From: Glandiceps talaboti
Taxonomy: Eukaryota; Hemichordata; Enteropneusta; Spengelidae
Reading direction: 5' to 3'
DNA: 64,000 bases
Assembly: GCF_964340395.1 (NCBI RefSeq)
Contig: NC_135563.1
Span: forward strand, 2,267,501-2,331,500
Shown here piece after piece: positions 1 to 13,310 of this stretch. The notes beneath the pieces were generated by a model. That model worked only from the letters and a program-made list of their open reading frames with translations, was not told the DNA's origin and made no database searches. Numbering within the stretch: the first letter of the stretch is position 1; each line of letters begins with the position of its first letter. The translations under genes were made by a program, and so were the position numbers.

Positions 1-1298
1 TTCCAACCAAACCTAACTTGCCTAAAAACTACAAACTCGTACCTACTTTCCACATTTAATTCTAAAATGTGAGGATATTAGCCCATCAATTTAAACATCA
101 GTAAGTTCTTTGGACAGTCAACTTTCTGTCTTTTTTACCATGCGTCTAAAACTATGCATGCACACACATGGATGTATATATTGATGTTCATTTTTAAGTT
201 GCTTATATATATTTTTATATTTTATTCCCTATAATGTATTGCCTATTGAAAAGTACACATATTCCTGTCAATTCTAGGATTTCAATAAATGATACAAAGT
301 GTACGAACGATGTACAAACCCAACAATTTGTCATCGGATTAGAACGAGTATTCGATATATAGGCAAATTCATACAAATGGCACCAATTCAAGTGTATTTC
401 AGTGGTCCTTACCGTGTATCTTAGCACGTGTGTTTGACAGAATCCGGAAATTCTCTTGTTTACTTGTCTAATATTTCAGTACATGTTGTACATACACAAT
501 GATGAATTGCAACTAAAGTGCGTTTTCATGTGGACTCCTTCATTCAAGAACATATTTCTTATCTGTGGGCATACATGAATCTAGTGGCTTCTTAACCTCA
601 TTATCAGGTTTGGACTTCGATTGGTGTTTATTTGTCAGGGGCACGTGTACAAACTTTGTTTACTTAAACAAGGTTAGAAAACAGCCACAGACTGGAGAGC
701 CGCAGGTTTTGTGGGAACAGCGTAGTGTGTTTGGCATGCTACACGCTTTGATTTTGATGTATAGCAATACTTAACCGACCATTCATTTGATTGGGTAACC
801 TCCTTCTTGTTGCTTACATGAAAATGCCATTGAAAACCATTGAAACGTACATGCAATAATTGAGCAATTCCGTCCCATTCTGTACGCTATAGCTTTATGG
901 TCACTGTTTCGAAATGCCAACAATTTGGGTGTTTAGCCGCCACTGGCCAATCAGAATGCAACGATTAGACACGCAGTGTTTATCTCGAATAGTGAATGAT
1001 CGCCCATGCTCTTAGAGGACTGTCAATCTGTCCATTGGACGTCAATTTGTACATTGCGTATCAGCAATGAATAATAGACATTGTTGAAATCTATTACCAC
1101 CCCCTGCGTGCATCATGAAACTTACATAGTGTACATTTCTGAGAGTTCGTCATTTCGACGTGTACAACCGTTCATCGAAGTCATAGGCTGGAAAATCCTC
1201 TTTGTTCTGCCTGGATAGAACTTTGCCGCACGTTTAACTCTAGCGTGTGAGTGACTCAATATACTAACAGTGCGTGCATAAATTCCCCACCGGTAATC
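1..1298 (+). promoter_or_regulatory. Upstream region and presumed promoter of the NK3 gene
   Basis: This stretch precedes the NK3 start codon and contains no credible coding exon. A CCAAT box in the context ggCCAATcag lies at 947-951, about 350 bases before the ATG. No good TATA box was seen close to the gene, which is common for developmental regulators. The promoter role is inferred from position only. The 5' end of the transcript cannot be placed by eye, so an untranslated 5' exon is possible. Confidence 0.35.
947..951 (+). promoter_or_regulatory. CCAAT box upstream of NK3
   Basis: The pentamer CCAAT, inside ggccaatcag, matches the NF-Y consensus. It lies about 350 bases upstream of the NK3 start codon. 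The motif is short, so a chance match cannot be excluded. Confidence 0.25.
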
Positions 1299-2338
1299 AT
1301 GCAATCGTCACAAACTTCTCTGACGCCGTTTTCTATAAATGATATTTTGACGAGAGAAGCCGTATCCACAGTAAATCTTCGAGTCCATAACCAACTTCAT
1401 CCACAACAGCAAAGACAACAATCTCCAGCTACGTCTCCGTCCAACCCAGCATGGACAACAGATAAATACCAACCCGACGAAGTGACATCTCAACGTGTGA
1501 CTGCACCTTGTTTGACACGTGGGTTGACACAGCCCGGGAGTCCTCTATCAGATAGCTTAAGTGAAAACTCAGACGAACCCTCGCCGAACATTGATCTCGA
1601 AGAAGTCATCGAACCCAGCACAAATCAAGAGAAATTTGAAGAAAATTCAAACATACTCGAAGGTAAGACCGGTCTTGCAGATTTCAAGACGTACACAAGC
1701 TGGTAAATATCTTATTAAGGATACACTTCCTAAAAAGCACGTTTTCAGAGCAGCATTTTTCAATGGTTTTGGTGTCCTTCTTAAATCCGTGCAAACGGCA
1801 CGTTTCCAAAGCCCATAAATTTCAAATCCTAGCATTTGAGCCAGAAAATAATTTCTATTTTGTTCTATTTTCCCATTCAGAAGATGACCACGAGTGTACC
1901 ACCCAGAAGCAAGGAGAGCAACAGTCGTGCAAACAACGGAAGAAACGTTCAAGAGCGGCCTTCTCTCACGCTCAAGTTTTTGAACTCGAAAGACGTTTCA
2001 ATCACCAGCGATACCTTTCTGGTCCAGAAAGGGCCGATCTTGCTACTGCTTTAAAACTTACAGAACAACAGGTAAAAATCTGGTTTCAGAATCGTAGATA
2101 CAAGACAAAAAGACGCCAGCTTCAAGTTGCTGCTGAACTTTCGACTCCCGTAACAGCGAAGAAAGTAGCAGTAAAAGTATTGGTACGGGATGATAAACGA
2201 CAGTACGCAACGGACGACATTTTCCGACCACCTTTCACTTATAATATGATGCTGCCGACGTACAATTTTCACTTTCCAACCAGGCCTTACCCTAGTCCGT
2301 TTTACGGTAGTATGCTTTGCGTGGAAGGAAAATATTGA
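1299..2338 (+). CDS. NK3 (bap/Nkx3.2): NK3/bagpipe-class homeobox transcription factor (two exons, complete)
   Basis: The coding sequence joins 1299-1662 and 1881-2338 and gives 273 residues. The intron has a GTAAGA donor and a cccattcAG acceptor and splits residue 122. Residues 8-17 ([10 protein letters not shown]) form an EH1/TN motif, the Groucho/TLE-recruiting repressor peptide of NK proteins. A Gln-rich patch (about 31-40) and an acidic Ser/Glu stretch follow. The homeodomain spans residues 142-201 (bases 1940-2119), with [14 protein letters not shown] in helix 3. Tyr at homeodomain position 54 is typical of the NK2/NK3/NK4 group, and [16 protein letters not shown] is NK3-like. The tail is aromatic/Pro-rich with no NK2-specific domain. 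I chose the ATG at 1299 because NK3 proteins carry EH1 near the N-terminus; an in-frame ATG at 1251 would add 16 residues. In known animals bagpipe acts in the nucleus in visceral mesoderm (flies) or skeletal and gut mesoderm (vertebrates). Confidence 0.95.
1663..1880 (+). other. NK3 intron (218 bp)
   Basis: The intron has canonical GT-AG ends (ag|gtaaga and ttcccattcag|aa). Splicing joins the acidic end of exon 1 to the residues just before the homeodomain (Glu-Asp-Asp-His-Glu) and keeps the frame open to the stop at 2338. Reading through the donor instead stops within about 45 bases (TAA at 1704-1706), and the exon 2 frame enters upstream intronic sequence. Both facts support removal of this segment. 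Confidence 0.9.
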
Positions 2339-3310
2339 AACAGAGGTAAAGAAAATATCAAAAAAATCAAATAACTGTGTCCTCAAAAGCAAACATATTT
2401 GTTCAACATAATTAACTCTTCGCTGTTGGATTTCCGACCCCTTATGTCATGTGTGTTTATTGGTGAACAAACTCTGACATTTCTGCCAAATCATCGTCTA
2501 ACGGTCTATGTTGAACTTTATGTCTATAGTGTACAAGGGAGATGTTACCTACATTGTTGTCAAATATTGCTTGTATGGATGAAGGGATGAAGTCGTTACA
2601 CTAGCTAGAGACAAAATGCAGTGACAAATACGCCGAACATTAAATGAATATCGTGCGTACATAATGTAGACTTTTATAGCAGAAGGCGGACTTTGCAAAG
2701 CAGAGGCATTTTACGCGAAGGTAAATATATTATTTTCGTATGAACAAGTCTTGTGAAAAGACCCTTGAGGCTTACATATATAGACAATATTTGTATCAGA
2801 CCAAGGCAGAGCATACAGACTACATGTATGTGAGCAAAGCCCGCATTTTATGCATATAAGGATGAGACGAGACTTAAAGGATAAAACCTTACAAACTGTC
2901 TTACTAATGGACAAACTGTATATTCTCAGAGCTAACCGAAGGCATTTCTTTTGTGCGATAGTCCATTTCCCGTATTATATGTGTTTCTGATTAAACTTAA
3001 ATGGGATTACAGATCAGATTTTTCCAAATACCTTACATGTACTTTTCGCATGGGTTGTCAATTCTTTCCTGCGGTTCTAGTGGCTTTGAAATTGACAGAA
3101 ATTAAAGTGAGCTAATTTGTTTCATTTGGTCACAGCAGTTGTATTTATGTGTAGAGTTACTTTTTTTTCGTCTTCAACAGTACTACTGGTCTCCATGTAA
3201 ACCAACCATACGAAGGCTTGTTGTTATTTTGGCACATGAGTAAAGATAGTGTATATAATTATTGTGATTTTTTTTTTCATAAGAGAGATCATCCTAACAA
3301 AAATAAAATA
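2339..3310 (+). other. Presumed NK3 3' untranslated region with poly(A)-signal candidates
   Basis: No open frame of note occurs here. Two hexamers could serve as poly(A) signals: ATTAAA at 2639-2644, about 300 bases after the stop codon, and AATAAA at 3302-3307. Which, if either, is used cannot be decided without transcript data. Confidence 0.3.
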
Positions 3311-6300
3311 ATGTTCATTTCTGATAAATCTTTGTCTAAACGTAGTATATTTTGTTGTCTGTTTCTTTCAAATCCGACTGTAACTCGTTCTACTGTTTGA
3401 TAAATATATACTTCCTATGAAACTGAACATTAGTGACCCCGAAAATCACTCTACAGATATGTTTAAAGTAACTCTAGAAATTATCAATATTATAGAAAAC
3501 AGGCATACATGGATCTGATATTTCCTGAGATGAATTTATCTGTATTGTTACTGTGTTAGTAGCTGTAGGGGAGATGGAGTGGCGCAACCAAGTTAGTAGA
3601 ACCGAGAAAATTAAATTACAGCCGTTAATCCGACGAATAAGCAACACGGAATAACACATGTAGTTTCTATAGTCAGACTAACCCTTATTGGCTTTCTGTA
3701 CAAAGCCGAGCAACTCGCGCGCTCCCCGGTCTATTGTTCGCACAGGAAAATAACATTATGAGAGAGCACTGTGTACATTATCGCTTTTAATAACGGATTG
3801 GGTGTTAAGATTACCGACATATGCCGCCGTTAAAACCCCAACATGGCAATGAGACCGAAATGATGCCGCGTCTTACTAGTTTCAATGAAATTGTTGTATC
3901 TTTTGGATTCGTTAGGAGATAGGGTTTTGAACAGGCCTACGGAGATATTTCAGATTTTAAAACCGGCATTTGATACTTCTACCTGGCACAACAAGCCTGC
4001 ACGTGTCGCGATGGTGTCGGCGCCGTTGGGCTCCCCCTACGGATAAGTTAATTGCGACTTTTTTCGTTTCCCCATTAAATTGCCTAAACTAACAGTTACT
4101 CCACAATGAACGATGCGATTGTGTTTAAGAAAGGCGCGTCGATACCCGAGCCAAGTCACTGTCACGACTCATATTGTCTGACGGAGGCAAGAAAAATTGA
4201 AGTCGAAAACGGGAAGTGCTTCGGGTTAACTGATCGTACTGTTTTACGAAAGTCTAGATAAATCCAATCCCAACGATCAGAGCTGGCGTGTTGTTCTAAT
4301 GGATAGGTGCACTTTTGAAATTGATAAATCGCTTTTAAGGCATCGATGTAGACGGGGCTTTTAGTAATCGCTTAATAAGCTTTGTCTGAAGGCGTTGATG
4401 TGAAATGTCGCAGGCAAATTAGAGGCGAGGATCGCGAGGCAACAGACCGTCGTTTTTGGTAGATTGGAGCCGGACAAAAATCGTCTTAATGTCGCTAAAT
4501 TCGTTATTAATAACGCTTCGGTGGCTTATTCGATGTCGATTAAAAATCCGTTGTGGTTTGGGAAAACCTTTCCCTACAGAGACAGTCAATATTCAAGTTT
4601 TTTATTTGGTGATAGATGCATGCCATGTCGCCAGGTCTGACTAAGACAATGTATTATGTGGCATTGAGGCCAACAACATTCATACAGTTACCCATGCCAG
4701 CTCTGTCAAAATGCGTATGTTTGTGCTAACTTACACCAATTCTTCAAATGGTATTAAAGTTTATTCACCGATGACACCGTGATGGTACGTTGAGTAAATT
4801 GCAACCAGTCAAAATATTAACTTTCCCTGAAAACTCGACTCGTTGGCGTTAGTGCAAAGAGTAGACAATAGTTGTCATACTTTTATTAGTACATCTAAGA
4901 CATCAAGTTTTCGCGCAGCGTCTTCTTGCATTGCATGCGTTCAAGATTTTAAATAAATGTAGGTATTATCGTGTCAATTGTGATCTTAAGTTGTTTCATT
5001 CAATAGCAAGTTAAACAACATTAACGTCCTTGAACTAGTTCATTATACACACTGTGGTTTTTCAGCTCCCCGCGTTACTTCACACAACAGCTTTGAGTAC
5101 CAAACATTTCCTACCAAATGTATTTGGCATAATTTGTTTAGTTGTAATTGCATAACCGCTTACCAAATTTGAGGTCATTTTTACCGAAATCTTACAAATA
5201 ACATCAATATTCGTTCGATGTGAACATTTTGATTTGGCGTTGATGATACTTACGCAAAGCATCTTGTGAATTGAGTTTTTATTTTTGTTAACACAAGTCT
5301 GATTGTTGAAAGGCTTGGGAACGTTCAGATAAATATGTCAGTTTTGGTCATCCAACCCTGTCAAAGTGTTTATGAAGTTCATCTAACACCAAGCGGTGTT
5401 TGAAGTTATGTAGTTCTCTTTTAATCACATTCGTGAAAGTTACGACTAATTTGATCAATAAAAACACATTAAGTTATCGTTTTCGACACGTTAACACATT
5501 TGTTACTTCGGCTGATGATAACTGTTCCATCTCACGTAATTGAATAAAAACTAAATACGGCGCAAGCCTGATACCAATAACATGCCCCTTAATCCCTTGT
5601 TCAATTCGACATACTATGTTTATTTATTTGTTTGCTTCACTTTTATAACTGTGTTTTCTAAAGATGATACCATAATTCCATGAATATTTATTCTAATTTT
5701 AGGTGAACCTCTATCAAAAAATCAAATGTACAATTTGCATGCAAGATATTTTCCCAAAGAATCTACTTTTTATAGTTCGACCGAACAAAACGACGTCTAC
5801 ACTATTGCATTACCTTATTTTTGAGTGCACAGATGTTGTTTTGCCTGATCATAAATGTAAGCAAAGTGAAATCTATGTTTAGACGGGGGTACCTTCAGAC
5901 CGTCAGATATACTGGTTGTCAAGTGCAGGTAATCATATAGTCACCCACAGTCCCATGAACTGTGAATCACCCATAGTCGTAGCATTCTACGGGGTTTTTT
6001 AAATGAAGGCGATACAAGTGCATGTCAGTATATCTCTGTGCATTGATGGAATTGAACAGAAATAGCGAAAATTGTCTGTTTTGAAAATTGTTAATTAACC
6101 ATTTTAAGGTAATAAGCTCTGTTTTCACTGTACAGTCATGTAAATGAAAAAAGCGGCAAAGCTTTAGTTCTTATATTAAACAACAGACAAGGAATGTCGT
6201 CTTTGTCTGTGATTAAACTAGTTACATGTACAAGGCTATACAAACCCTACAACAAATAAACTTAAAAAGATAAATCTACAAGGAGAAAATGATAGCTGAA

Positions 6301-8900
6301 AGTATCGTTAAAATTTAGTAAAACAAATGATAGATTAACTTTGAATTCTTTGATAGAAAGTTGAGTCTGGCGTTGGTGACACTAAGTCGTACGACCTGTA
6401 CTGAAGATGGGGTCTTGCATTAAATTTGCATTGTGTAATTTAGTGTGTCAATAAAATAGATCGTAGCACGCTTGTCAATCTACTCCCCTAAGACTAAATT
6501 TATATCTCATTTAGATTTCTTAAAAGCCATGTAGTAGTTTGCAGTGATCAACCATCGGCCTTGTGAGCAGTTCAGTAGCCCTTAAGCGTTTCAGTCCGGC
6601 GAGAAGAGAATAGGGATATTTACTTAAATCTGTTTGCCATTGGTATGAGAGGAAAATTGTGAGTCGTATTTCAGGCGTGAGAGAAGGGTTTTGTCTGCGA
6701 AGGACCACTGAAAATGCAGTGAAAAAAATCTATAATAGAGTCATTTGCACGAAGTGGCGATAAAACGCTAGCACTGATGCGCTTAAATGAGCCGTGACGG
6801 TTCAATTAAAATATACAAAGTTAACTGACATTGGTTTTTGACGGTGGAAAGTACGTGTGTGGTCATCAAAGCGAGAAGACATGGGGAAATAAACTAAAGA
6901 CAGTTTCAAATTCCAAATTATTGTTTATTTCAGAATATGGCGGTAGATTTTTTTTCATTCTATTCCTCCCTAACTGATAAAACAGTTTTCGAACCATATA
7001 AAACCAAAGAATGTTGCTTTAAATGTTGATATAGATGGTGTTATCGTATGTCCTTACTTTAAGGACCGAATGTGCTTATTTTTCATCTTTTTGTCACGTT
7101 TTATTAAAACACGGTGAACCTGTTTCAACCCAGCCGTGTCCGACTTTAAGAAGGTTTTGGAAAATATAGCAGATAATCCATAATCATTAATTCCCCACTG
7201 GTATGCTGTGCTATTTCATGATTCGCTGAGATGGTCGAAATGACAGAACATTTACTTTATGTCGTCTGAGACTGACTTTACGTATTGTTTTTCGAGGGGT
7301 AATTTCTGGAATAACATCACAGCAGTTATTAATACTTGAGAAAAGATAAATCGTACTTTGATTAGTATCACGGCTATGCAGTGCATACTTTTTCGTGGTT
7401 AGGTTAAAATGCTGAAATACGTCATCGAAAATTTACTACAAATATTATTCAGGGAGTCATTTACATGTTAAACTTTTTTTATTTGTGTTTCATATTATAG
7501 CGACAATGTATTTCATAACCTTAACCAATACTACTGGTAGATACATATGGTATAATTCTTCTGTCCTTCAAAACAATATTTCATTATACGGGTTCTTCAG
7601 CTACCCTCGCTCTCACAAGTGTTCCGGGCAGCTCGCTCGTGCCACTGAAATAAACAAGACATGGATCCAATAGTTGTTTCACATATTTCTCACTCCTATT
7701 TGTACATTTCGTACTTTAATGGTTCTATAGTAGCGTCTATGATAGTCCGTATCGTACCGATACTAGTAATCACACAGGTCATTACGTTCAAAGAAAAGAC
7801 CTACACACACAAAAAGTTATGGAAACTGTTATCGCCCGATCGTGTGATATTCACCACATTTTCTTCTGTTTAACGACGGAACGTTCTATTGATGTACACT
7901 TATGTTCGCCACATACGTAAATATTCTTACTTTGCAATCACCTGTTTGCTATTGTATAATACGTGAAGGGGAAATACGATGTTTTATAACGCATGACAGA
8001 AAACTGTAAAAGTTGAATTTATTACATGCTTTAGCCTAAAGAAACCTTTGAGAAAGAAAGTAAGACGCACTTAGAAGTAAAAACTCGAAAATCTAAGCGA
8101 TAACTAGCTTATTATACATTGAAATGCCACGAAGCAATCCAACACACGGTAAGATTCAATCGTCGGCAAACGATAAGAATTGACCAGGGACCAAAACTGT
8201 TGATGATTACGCCAGGGAGGTACAACCATACAAGGGTCTTTTAGTGAAAGTGAAAAATGACCCGCTGTGCTCATGAAGCGAGGTGTGAAATGTTTTGTTT
8301 TCTTAACGCCTGTTCCGCTTTAGGCAAGCTTTGAGATTTGAGTTGCAGTTGGTTAATATGAATAGCGAAAGACACAGTGCAGTTGTCTTTGTCCATGTTG
8401 TGAATGGACAATTGCAGGGCGGCGTCATGCTAGAATTAGCAGATGGTTCAAGTTCGGTTTGATGATCTATGTCCATCTATATACCATAGTTGTATATTCG
8501 CGAACCAAACTCCTTCCAACTACCTATCTATTCAAGTCTTTCTTTGTCCACAGTAAACCATTCAACAACTCTACCTCCTCATAAGCTCAGACTACTAAAG
8601 TGGTCTAAGTCTGAGTCGTAAGCTAGCAACCTATCCTTGCCTCCACCTCTCCCATTCTCCCCATGTTATTCCTCTTTAAATTTATTAAAATAGTATTTCT
8701 CATCCAGTTTCAAATTTCTGCTTCAGATCTCAATTCCCTTCCACTAACACTTTCCCCTTTCTTTCTGTGTGATTTTTAGGGGGGGAGGTGCAACTTTTCG
8801 AATACATAGCGATGTTATTAAAATCGTTATTAACGTGACGATTCCTAGCACGTGTGCTTTGAATTGATGGTTCACCGAAGTCAAAAGTGACTGTACTTAC
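3311..8900. other. Gene-free region downstream of NK3
   Basis: No convincing exon, RNA gene or repeat array was seen. About 3.66-4.65 kb is noticeably richer in CG dinucleotides and non-repetitive, unlike the AT-rich surroundings, and is the best place in this stretch to look for a conserved NK3 enhancer. A pyrimidine-rich stretch at about 8.64-8.78 kb ends in a splice-acceptor-like tttttag followed by a G run. No gene could be attached to it. Confidence 0.3.
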
Positions 8901-8915
8901 ACTGACTCCTCGCTC

Positions 8916-8922
8916 TATAAAA
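8916..8922 (+). promoter_or_regulatory. TATA-box candidate
   Basis: The string ctcTATAAAAtag is a full TATA consensus. It lies 167 bases upstream of the ATG of the exon-like segment at 9083. A start site would be expected near 8945-8950. Its link to a gene is unproven. Confidence 0.25.
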
Positions 8923-9082
8923 TAGTGTACGCTGGCTTAACTTTGCACAAAAATGTGTCCAGTTAAAAACTGTAAATTAAAAAGTTTTTGCAGTGTAGCG
9001 AATTAAAAATTCTTTGTACGGGAAAGTAACAGTAATCTTGAAAGTCTCCTTCATTTCAAGACAGCAAGCTTAAGTCGCAATA

Positions 9083-9281
9083 ATGTCAGATAATGAAAGT
9101 CCAAAAAACTACGCTCCTTTTCGGCATTGCGCTGTCTGAAACTATGTGGACATGGGCAAGTATGGCAGAAAATCGCCTCAGTGCGCTTGGGATGCTCTTG
9201 GTCCACAGAAATACGAAATACATCCCAACTCCAAAGAAGGTGTGTTCCAGAAAAACAAACCGGAGAAAACTGATAAACTAG
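9083..9281 (+). pseudogene. Possible exon or pseudogene fragment with an in-frame TGA
   Basis: I do not recognise this product. From the ATG at 9083 one frame reads 18 codons (MSDNESPKNYAPFRHCAV), then TGA at 9137-9139, then continues open in the same frame through a protein-like Lys/Pro/Gly-rich stretch (KYGRKSPQCAWDALGPQKYE and onward) to a donor-like ag|gtacgc at about 9279. An in-frame TAA lies 12 bases before the ATG, and a TATA box lies at 8916. It could be a decayed gene, a recoded stop, two unrelated pieces, or chance. An overlapping frame (9093-9281, 62 residues) is also open and makes the assignment less secure. No homologous family is proposed. Confidence 0.2.
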
Positions 9282-9382
9282 GTACGCAGTTTAAGATCCA
9301 CTATTTGAAGATCAATTTGCAATTGTGTTCGACGTTGTCTTTGGTTGAAATGTTGTTTGATATAATTATCTCATGGCACTGA

Positions 9383-12051
<2,669 letters not shown>

Positions 12052-12366
12052 CGTGAATGTTAGCCATAAGTAACTGACGAAAACAACAGTTTTTTGTGTT
12101 TTCACCCATCCCGACTTTCTAATAAATATCAAACAAGATTGAAATTGGAATTTCCGACTGGAATGATAATATATCAATTAAATTATTCCATATTCACATA
12201 TATAGCAGACGATAAATATAGCATATTTGTTTTTGTTACTTTGTCTATTGTCATCGATACTATAGATGTTGTTATGTGCATAACAATAACCTGTGTATGA
12301 CGTCATATCAAGAATCCTGAACATATATCGATAAGAATATACTATCTACAACAGTTTTGGTGTGTG

Positions 12367-12410
12367 CTAATTATCAACTAATTATCGACTAATTATCAAC
12401 TAATTATCAT
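12367..12410 (+). repeat. 12-bp tandem repeat (taattatcaac type)
   Basis: About four copies of a 12-base unit containing taattatc occur in tandem, one of them changed to taattatcgac. The unit carries both a TAAT homeodomain-type core and a GATA core (tatc), which may be coincidental. Confidence 0.8.
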
Positions 12411-12820
12411 AGCTGAGGCAGCACTTTCAAAAGCGTAGAATTTTATAATAGCTGAAATTATAATTCTTTATTGAAAAGATGCACGAAATTTCCCTCTCTA
12501 TTCCCTCTCAATTGCAAGGTAATATCCACCGGACGGGTTTATTTTTGTACTGAGAAGATTTTTCTTGTCCTCATAAAGCTTATAATACCAGAAATAAGGG
12601 TAGATGATAATATTTATAAATTAGCCACTCACTTAATTCAGTTGGAGATAGTCGGATTATCGTTGGACTCATTTTTAAAAGCATAACAATCAAACCATTC
12701 CAACACAGACTTTGCTTATTTGTCCATTTAATACGGCTATAATGTTATTATCAAATTGTGTAAAGATTTTCCAAAAAAGCGCTTTCCCAACATTATGAAA
12801 AAACATCGTCTAATTACTGC

Positions 12821-13310
12821 CCTGGTACAGACCCTGGTACAAACCCAGAGCGGTACTATTCTGGTACAGACACAGAATGGTACGATTCTGATACAGACCA
12901 AAAGTGGTACTACAATGGTACAGACCAATAGTGGTACATACCACGAGTACAGACCCAGAGCGGTACTATTCTGGTACAGACCCATAGTGGTACATACCAT
13001 GAGTACAGACCCAAAGTCACTGGTATAGACCCATAGTGGTATTACAATGGTACAGACCCATAGTGGTACTAGCTACTGACCCACAACGGTACAGACTACG
13101 GGTACGGATACAGACCCATAGTGGTACTACCCCGGTGGTACATAGACTCAGCGGTACTACACTGGTACAGACCCAGAGTGGTACTAGCTACAGACCCCGG
13201 TACAACCCCGTAGTGGTACTACCCCGGTTGGTACACAGACTCAGCGGTACTACACTGGTACAGTCCCAGAGTGATACAGAACACGGGTATTCACCCACAG
13301 TGGTATTACC
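12821..13310 (+). repeat. Degenerate GGTACAGACC minisatellite
   Basis: An array of units of roughly 23-27 bases built from tggtacagaccca and agtggtactac. Copies vary in length and sequence, and the palindromic core GGTAC recurs twice per unit. Reading frames in both directions across it contain only the repeat and are not considered genes. Confidence 0.9.

Noticed and set aside
1763-1880. N-terminal extension of the NK3 homeodomain frame upstream to the ATG at 1763
   Set aside because: This part lies in the intron. The acceptor at 1880 and the EH1-bearing exon 1 give a better NK3 protein, and the upstream residues have no family similarity.
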